This document shows, in pieces, positions 58,991 to 64,000 of a DNA stretch of 64,000 nt. The notes beneath the pieces were generated by a model that was not told the origin of the DNA, searched no databases, and saw nothing but the letters and a program-made list of their open reading frames with translations. Position 1 is the first letter of the stretch. Every line of letters begins with the position of its first letter. The stretch is from Alphaproteobacteria bacterium (GTDB lineage Bacteria > Pseudomonadota > Alphaproteobacteria > Micropepsales > Micropepsaceae): assembly GCA_021324545.1 (NCBI GenBank), contig JAJPIX010000059.1, positions 1 through 64,000 on the forward strand. Reading direction: 5' to 3'. The translations under genes were made by a program, and so were the position numbers.

Positions 58991-60424
58991 CTAATTGCCC
59001 TCCCGCGCCAGATCGCTGAAGCGGGTGAAGCGGTCGTCGAAGAAGAGCTCGATCTTGTTGGTGGCGCCGTGGCGGTGTTTTTCCACGAGCACGTCGGCCT
59101 TGCGGTGGCAGCGCTCGCATTTCTCCAGCCATTTGGTGTGATCGGGCGTGCCGGGCTCGGGCTCGCGCGATTTCAGGTAATATTCCTCGCGATAGACGAA
59201 CATCACCACGTCGGCATCCTGTTCGATGGAGCCGGATTCGCGCAGGTCCGACAGGACGGGGCGCTTGTCGTCGCGGCTGTCCACGCCGCGCGAAAGCTGC
59301 GACAGCGCCAGGATCGGCACATTGAGCTCCTTGGCCAGCGCCTTCAGCCCCTTGGTGATTTCCGTAAGCTCCTGCACGCGGTTTTCGGCGCGGCGCGAGG
59401 GTTCGATCAGCTGGAGATAGTCGATGACCACAAGGCCGATCTTCTTTTCGCGCTTGAGCCTTCGCGCGCGGGCGGCGATCTGCGCGATCGAAATGCCGCC
59501 CGTATCGTCGATGTAAAGCGGAAGGGTGGAAAGCTCCTGCATGGTGAGCACGAATTTTTCCCATTCGGCTTCGGAGAACTTGCCGTTCCTGATCTTCCAC
59601 ATCTCGATTTCGGTCTGTTCCGAAAGGATGCGCGCGGCCAGCTGCTGCGCAGCCATTTCGAGCGAGAAGAACAGCACCGGCGCGCCGCGCGGGACCTCGG
59701 CGCCGTCTTCCATGTCCTGCACGAAGGCGCGCGCGGCGTGAAAGGCCATGTTGGTGGCAAGCGAGGTTTTGCCCATGCCCGGCCGGCCGGCCAGGATGAG
59801 GAGATCGGACGGCTGAAGCCCGCCCAGAAGCCCGTCCAGATCCGCAAAGCCGGTCGCCACGCCGGAAATCTTGCCGCCGCGCAGCTGCGCGCGCTCGGCA
59901 TTGTCCACCGCGCGCTTCAGGCTTTCGGCAAAATCGAGCGGGCCATCGCCATAGCGCGCCGTGTCGGACAGGCGGTAAAGCGCCTTTTCGGCTTCCTCGA
60001 TCTGGGCCTGCGGCGGCTTTTCATGCGGGGCCTCATAGGCCGTGTTGACGATGTCTTCGCCGATGGCAATGAGGCCGCGGCGCACAGCCAGGTCGTGCAG
60101 GATGCGCGCATAATCGCGAACGTTGGGAAGGGCGGGCGCGGCCTGCGCCAGCCCCGCGAGATAGGCATGCCCGCCTACCTCCTGAAGCCCCGGATCGGCT
60201 TTCATCGCCGCATGCAGCGTGAGCGGGGTGATGACCATGCCGCCGCGCTCGAATGTGGCGCCCATCACCTCGTAAAGCCGCTGGTGGAGCGGATCGTAGA
60301 AATGCTCGGGCTTGAGCGTGCCCGACACCTTCTCCAGCGCCTGGTTATCCACAAGGATGGCGCCGAGCAGGGCCTGTTCGACCTCGATGTCGTAAGGGAC
60401 GTGGCGATAGGCCTCTTGTTCCAT
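58991..60424 (-). CDS. dnaB: Replicative DNA helicase DnaB
   Basis: 477 residues, ring helicase of the replisome. N-terminal domain with VPYDIEVEQALLGAILVDN; C-terminal RecA fold with Walker A AGRPGMGKTSLATNMA near 215, Walker B LVVIDYLQLI near 330, catalytic Arg region SRRAENRVQELTEITKGLK and DLRESGSIEQDADVVMF near 390. Full length. The usual rplI-dnaB linkage is loosened here: about 13 kb separates them. Confidence 0.97.
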   Translation of the reverse strand: MEQEAYRHVPYDIEVEQALLGAILVDNQALEKVSGTLKPEHFYDPLHQRLYEVMGATFERGGMVITPLTLHAAMKADPGLQEVGGHAYLAGLAQAAPALPNVRDYARILHDLAVRRGLIAIGEDIVNTAYEAPHEKPPQAQIEEAEKALYRLSDTARYGDGPLDFAESLKRAVDNAERAQLRGGKISGVATGFADLDGLLGGLQPSDLLILAGRPGMGKTSLATNMAFHAARAFVQDMEDGAEVPRGAPVLFFSLEMAAQQLAARILSEQTEIEMWKIRNGKFSEAEWEKFVLTMQELSTLPLYIDDTGGISIAQIAARARRLKREKKIGLVVIDYLQLIEPSRRAENRVQELTEITKGLKALAKELNVPILALSQLSRGVDSRDDKRPVLSDLRESGSIEQDADVVMFVYREEYYLKSREPEPGTPDHTKWLEKCERCHRKADVLVEKHRHGATNKIELFFDDRFTRFSDLAREGN

Positions 60425-60554
60425 GACCTGTTCTTTTGTCGCTGCTGTTCGGCCGTCGCCGGAGAGCGAATCAATCCGGCAGAGGCGTTGACCGCAAGTG
60501 TATTACGCCGCCGCCCACAGGTTTAGTGCGAATCTCCCTTCTCGTACGAGCATG

Positions 60555-60653
60555 ATCGTCATGGCCGCCCTTGTGGCGGCCACCCATTGACTCGATTTGA
60601 GCCACCGATCTCAGACCGAGGTTATGGATGGCCGGGACATGCCGGCCATGACG
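60555..60653. repeat. Dispersed REP-like element, diverged
   Basis: CGTCATGGCCGCC-CTTGT-GGCGGCCACCC at the left and GGATGGCCGGGACATGCCGGCCATGACGG at the right. The ends CGTCATGGCC / GGCCATGACG are inverted. The centre is unrelated to other copies. It lies between dnaB and the cyclopropane synthase gene. Confidence 0.65.
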
Positions 60654-60668
60654 GTTTGGAATCTGAAG

Positions 60669-61916
60669 CTACGCCACGCGCTTCGGCTTGGGCATTTCGG
60701 CGGTGCCGGCGAACTTCATGGTGCGCTCGTTCTCGAACATGTAGTCGCGCGTGATCGGCAGCGCGTCGATCTTCTTCGCCATCTGGATCTGATAGACGAC
60801 GAGCCCTTCGTGCCGGAAGCCCATTTCGGAGCCGGCGAGATAGAACTCCCACATGCGGCAGAAGCGTTCGTCATAGAGCCTGGCGACATCGGCCCAGCGC
60901 GCCTTGAAGCGGCGGCGCCATTCCTTCAGCGTTTCGGCGTAGTGCAGGCGCAGCACTTCCACGTCGGTGACGATGAGGCCCGCGCGCTCGATGACGGGAA
61001 TGACCTCGCTCAGCGACGGCGTATAGCCGCCGGGGAAAATATACTTGGCAATCCAGGGATTTGTGCTGCCCGGCCCGTCCGAACGGCCGATGCTGTGCAG
61101 GAGCGCCACGCCGCCGTCGGCGAGCAGGTCATGCACCTTGCGGAAGAAGACGGGATATTGCGGCACGCCGACATGCTCGAACATGCCCACCGACACGATG
61201 CGGTCGAAGGTTCCCCTGACCGCGCGGTAATCGGCGAGCTCGAACCGGCAGCGCTCGGCGAGCTCCGCCTGCTTCGCCCGGTTGCGCGCAATGGCGAACT
61301 GTTCTTCGGACAGGGTGACGCCCAGAACATTGGCGCCGCAATCGCGCGCCAGATCCAGCGCAAGCCCGCCCCAGCCCGAACCGATGTCGAGCACGGAAAG
61401 GCCCGGCCGGTTCAGATAAAGCTTGGCGGCGATGTGGCGCTTCTTGCCGATCTGCGCTTCGTCCAGGGTTTCGCCCGGCGCGGAGAAATAGGCGCAGGAA
61501 TACTGCTTGTCGCGGTCGAGGAACACGTCATAGAGGCGCCCCGACAGATCGTAATGATGGGCGACATTCTTCTTGGCGCGCTTGGCCCAGTTCGTCTGGC
61601 GCAGCGGCCGCGTCATCTGGCGGATGGCGCGATGGATGCGGATGAACGGTCCCGGCGTCATGCGGCCGAGATTCATCATGAGAAGACCGAGCAGGTCGGC
61701 GATGTCGCGGTCATCCTCCACCGTGAGCCGGCCGTCCATGTAAAGCTCGCCGAGCTTGAGCTCGGGCTTGAGCGCTAGCTCGCGGATCGCCTTGCGGTCA
61801 TGCAGCCTGACCGTGACGTGCGGCTCGCCCTGCCCCACGGTGGTGCTCCGGCCGCCGGGCCTGAGAACCGTGAGGCTTCCCTTGCGAATGACGGATTTCA
61901 AAATGCTGTTGAGCAT
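60669..61916 (-). CDS. cfa: Cyclopropane-fatty-acyl-phospholipid synthase
   Basis: SAM-dependent cyclopropanation of membrane lipid acyl chains. 415 residues from ATG 61916. SAM motif I VLDIGSGWGGLALDLA near 185 and post-motif LGVTLSEEQFAIARNRA; catalytic-site features HHYDLSGRLYDVFLDRDKQYSCAYF near 130-155 (in parts) and FPGGYTPSLSEVIP near 300. The N-terminal lipid-binding domain is present. Confidence 0.93.
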   Translation of the reverse strand: MLNSILKSVIRKGSLTVLRPGGRSTTVGQGEPHVTVRLHDRKAIRELALKPELKLGELYMDGRLTVEDDRDIADLLGLLMMNLGRMTPGPFIRIHRAIRQMTRPLRQTNWAKRAKKNVAHHYDLSGRLYDVFLDRDKQYSCAYFSAPGETLDEAQIGKKRHIAAKLYLNRPGLSVLDIGSGWGGLALDLARDCGANVLGVTLSEEQFAIARNRAKQAELAERCRFELADYRAVRGTFDRIVSVGMFEHVGVPQYPVFFRKVHDLLADGGVALLHSIGRSDGPGSTNPWIAKYIFPGGYTPSLSEVIPVIERAGLIVTDVEVLRLHYAETLKEWRRRFKARWADVARLYDERFCRMWEFYLAGSEMGFRHEGLVVYQIQMAKKIDALPITRDYMFENERTMKFAGTAEMPKPKRVA

Positions 61917-62102
61917 GTTCCCACCCCTGAGAAAGACAAAATCAGGCCACCCCTCCCCGGCGGGGGCATTAAGCCTAATCAAGAAATGCCTGGGGCTGAA
62001 AGGAGGTTCCGCGCGGGGAAGAAAGACCAACACTTTCCGGATATTTGGCCTAAGTCTTTGATCTCAAATGCTTCCGGTATGCTCCGGAGGCTGCAGCACT
62101 CT

Positions 62103-62822
62103 TCAGGCGGCTGACGCAGCGGGCCTTGCCGGGATGTGAAGCCCCCGCTGGACGGCCGGACGGGCAAGCCCGCGATCGAGCCATCCCGGCACATGCTTCA
62201 GCCTGTCGAACTCCACAATGTCGCGCGCGCCATAGAAGCCGATCAGATTGCGCACCCAGCCCAGATGCGCGATGTCGGCGATGCTGTAATCGGCGCCCAT
62301 GATCCATTCGCGGCCTTCAAGGCGGCCATCCAGCACCCGCAACAGGCGCGCGCTTTCGGCGCGATAGCGTTCGAACGGCCGCCGGTCTTCATATTCGCGG
62401 CCGGCGAATTTGTGGAAGAAGCCGAGCTGCCCGAACATCGGGCCGACATTGGCCATCTGGAAAAACACCCACTGGATGGTTTCGATGCGCGCCGCGGGGT
62501 TTTTCGGGAGGAGCTTTCCGGTTTTCTCCGCGAGATAAAGAAGGATGGCGCCTGACTCAAACAGCGGCAGCGGCTTTCCGCCCGGACCGTCCGGATCGAG
62601 GATCGCCGGAATCTTGCCGTTCGGATTGAGCGAGAGGAATTCCGGCGTCCAGGACTGGTTTTCGCCGATATCGACGTAATGGGCCTCATAGGCAAGCCCG
62701 GTCTCTTCCAGCATGATCGAAATCTTCACGCCGTTGGGCGACGGCGCGGAATAGAGCTGAAGGCGGTCGGGATGCTGCGCCGGCCAGCGCCGGGTGATCG
62801 CAAAATCGGACAGGTCGGCCAT
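62103..62822 (-). CDS. Glutathione S-transferase, nu/Ure2p-like (YfcG/YghU group)
   Basis: 239 residues from ATG 62822. Thioredoxin-like N-domain LQLYSAPSPNGVKISIMLEE with NPNGKIPAILDPDGPGGKPLPLFESGAILLYLAEK (in parts, about 60-95); the SGAI motif binds glutathione. The helical C-domain has IQWVFFQMANVGPMFGQ typical of disulfide-bond oxidoreductase GSTs such as YfcG. Confidence 0.9.
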   Translation of the reverse strand: MADLSDFAITRRWPAQHPDRLQLYSAPSPNGVKISIMLEETGLAYEAHYVDIGENQSWTPEFLSLNPNGKIPAILDPDGPGGKPLPLFESGAILLYLAEKTGKLLPKNPAARIETIQWVFFQMANVGPMFGQLGFFHKFAGREYEDRRPFERYRAESARLLRVLDGRLEGREWIMGADYSIADIAHLGWVRNLIGFYGARDIVEFDRLKHVPGWLDRGLARPAVQRGLHIPARPAASAA

Positions 62823-62962
62823 GGCAAAACCGGTTGCGAGGGGACGGCACGCCACGAGATAGGCATGCGGCTCGCGCCGTCAATCGCGCGGCCGGCAACG
62901 GGCTGTCATGCAAATCCGGTTTGGCTTACAGGGCCTGTGGTCATTCGCGCAAACCCGCCAAT

Positions 62963-63553
62963 TCAGAAATCGCCCTCATTCGTATAATGCCGGCACCAGA
63001 GGATCGCCTGCATGAGCACGGCTTTCGTCCAGGCCGCATGCATGGCTTCCACCTCGGCCGCGCTGTGACCCTTGTTCGCAAGAAACGGCTTCATTGTCGC
63101 CGAAATGGGAAGAACAAGAGCAAGAAGATGGCGCATGGGAATGTGCGGCGCGGCCCGGACGCCGTCGGTCCTGTTCTTGCCTGTGCGGTGGTGGCGCCTG
63201 CCGATCTCATCCTGCCAGGCAAGCCATTGCGCACCGAAATCCGCGCGGCAGGTGTCAACAATCCACTGCCCGAAACGCTTGCGCACCGCATCCAGATAGG
63301 CGCCCACGGGCTTGCCCGTTTCCGGATCGCTGAAATAGGCAAGCAGATGCGGATTGGCGCCCACAAAGCCGTACCACACATCGAGTATCGCTTCGACCTG
63401 ATCCTTCACCACGTCATGGGCCTTTCGGAGCGCGGCGATGTCGTCTGCGCCGAACAGCAGCGATTTCTTGAGGTCGGCGAAATCCTTTTCGCTGAGGGGC
63501 GATGGAGGAAGCCCAGGATCGCCATAACGATAGCCGGGAATGGCGGAAGCCAT
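62963..63553 (-). CDS. Protoglobin-family haem protein
   Basis: 196 residues from ATG 63553. IPGYRYGDPGLPPSPLSEKDF opens the protoglobin family; LDVWYGFVGANPHLLAYFS near 60-78 and the proximal-His segment GRRHHRTGKNRTDGV near 125-140 are conserved, followed by MRHLLALVLPISATMKPFL. Single-domain, no signalling module. Protoglobins bind O2, CO and NO; the physiological role is usually gas handling or sensing. Divergent from a MarR-type regulator. Confidence 0.87.
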   Translation of the reverse strand: MASAIPGYRYGDPGLPPSPLSEKDFADLKKSLLFGADDIAALRKAHDVVKDQVEAILDVWYGFVGANPHLLAYFSDPETGKPVGAYLDAVRKRFGQWIVDTCRADFGAQWLAWQDEIGRRHHRTGKNRTDGVRAAPHIPMRHLLALVLPISATMKPFLANKGHSAAEVEAMHAAWTKAVLMQAILWCRHYTNEGDF

Positions 63554-63568
63554 GCGTGTCTCCCGAAT

Positions 63569-63611
63569 AGTTGACAGTAGCAACTATAGCTGCTTGACTT
63601 GCCGCCGTCAA
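63569..63611 (-). promoter_or_regulatory. Protoglobin promoter with overlapping operator-like repeats
   Basis: On the minus strand TTGACG (63606-63611), 17-bp spacer and TATAGT (63583-63588) form a near-consensus promoter. The inverted repeat AGTTG-N7-CAACT (63569-63585) covers the -10 box. The octamer AGTAGCAA occurs here (63576-63583) and again just before the regulator start (63622-63629). Confidence 0.6.
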
Positions 63612-63631
63612 TATGATTTCGAGTAGCAATC

Positions 63632-64000
63632 ATGGTCGCATCCTTGGACGCGCTGGAGGCGGCGCGGCTGGTCGAAAGGCTGGCGCGGCTGGTCCGCATG
63701 CGCGCGCTGAAGGGCGGGCTGAATCCGGCGCAATGGGAAGCGCTGCGATATCTGGCGCGCGCAAACCGGTTTTCGCGCACGCCCGCAGCGATCGCCGAAT
63801 ATCTGGCATCGACGCGCGGCACGGTTTCGCGCACGCTCGCCTCGCTGGAGGAAAAGGGTTACGTCGCGCGCCGCGCGGACAGCGAGGATGGCCGTTCGGT
63901 GAATCTGGCACTGACAAGAAAGGCCATGGATGCACTGAAACGCGACCCGCTTCTGACGCTCGCAGAAGACCTTGAGGCCGGCGCCCGCGGCCGCATGGGA
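63632..64000 (+). CDS. MarR-family transcriptional regulator, 3' truncated by window end
   Basis: At least 123 residues; the gene runs off the right edge. Winged-helix pattern: NPAQWEALRYLARANRFSRTP near 32-52, recognition region IAEYLASTRGTVSRTLASLEEKGYVARRADSEDGRSVNLALT (in parts, about 55-95) with the MarR wing DSEDGRS. Divergent from the protoglobin gene with 78 bp between starts; most likely it controls that gene and itself through the repeats in between. Ligand unknown. Confidence 0.9.
   Translation, partial: MVASLDALEAARLVERLARLVRMRALKGGLNPAQWEALRYLARANRFSRTPAAIAEYLASTRGTVSRTLASLEEKGYVARRADSEDGRSVNLALTRKAMDALKRDPLLTLAEDLEAGARGRMG

Overview
The window is a high-GC bacterial chromosome segment that reads as Alphaproteobacteria. 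The main evidence is a GcrA cell-cycle regulator, the cluster rpsF-rpsR-rplI near panB, alr, radA, cvpA, purF and dnaB, an mfd-sdhE/recG arrangement, and an SOS box of the GTTC-N7-GTTC type used by alphaproteobacterial LexA. Intergenic spaces carry GC-rich palindromic repeats. The style would suit a Rhizomicrobium/Micropepsis-like or Rhizobiales-like genome, but the genus cannot be settled from this sequence alone.

Layout. 1-4.7 kb: 5'-truncated peptide ABC ATPase, a peptide-binding protein and a tRNA-Arg(CCU). 4.7-7.4 kb: a PPK2 kinase, then an AT-richer islet with an SOS box, an unresolved 340-bp segment, a Fic gene remnant, a tandem repeat and an orphan tail-anchored protein. 7.4-10.6 kb: corrinoid uptake (btuF, cobalamin riboswitch, btuC, btuD). 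10.6-15.3 kb: a two-domain aspartyl protease with PDZ, an acyl-CoA dehydrogenase and a Fic toxin-antitoxin pair. 15.3-24.3 kb: a membrane protein, an ATP-grasp enzyme, an epimerase, mfd, sdhE and divergent recG. 24.4-31.4 kb: an ABC exporter, ugd, hslO, a small secreted protein, a RelE/Xre-type module and a GIY-YIG protein. 31.4-34.2 kb: argF and argD, separated by a chimeric relic of both genes. 34.3-44.3 kb: a secreted GLUG exoprotein, gcrA, phoB-phoU-phoR and a compact Csu-like chaperone-usher pilus operon whose chaperone is frameshifted. 44.4-50.4 kb: ribosomal proteins with a structured leader, panB, a YfgM-like protein, bamB and der. 50.4-57.4 kb: a minus-strand run of alr, mlaE, mlaF, radA, cvpA, purF and an SDR. 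57.8-64 kb: an odd His-rich lipoprotein, ParDE, dnaB, a cyclopropane synthase, a GST and a protoglobin divergent from a MarR regulator (truncated by the window end).

Most genes are core housekeeping: translation, replication and repair, outer-membrane assembly and lipid transport, phosphate signalling, and arginine, purine and pantothenate synthesis. The accessory content sits in small AT-richer islets at about 6.0-7.4, 14.4-15.3 and 30.4-31.4 kb, plus the toxin-antitoxin loci. The observations most worth following are the argF/argD chimeric mini-gene, the SOS-box segment at 5.6-6.0 kb, the Fic/VbhA-like pair next to an older Fic relic elsewhere, the three-way-junction leader of rpsF, the broken pilus chaperone and the protoglobin/MarR switch region.
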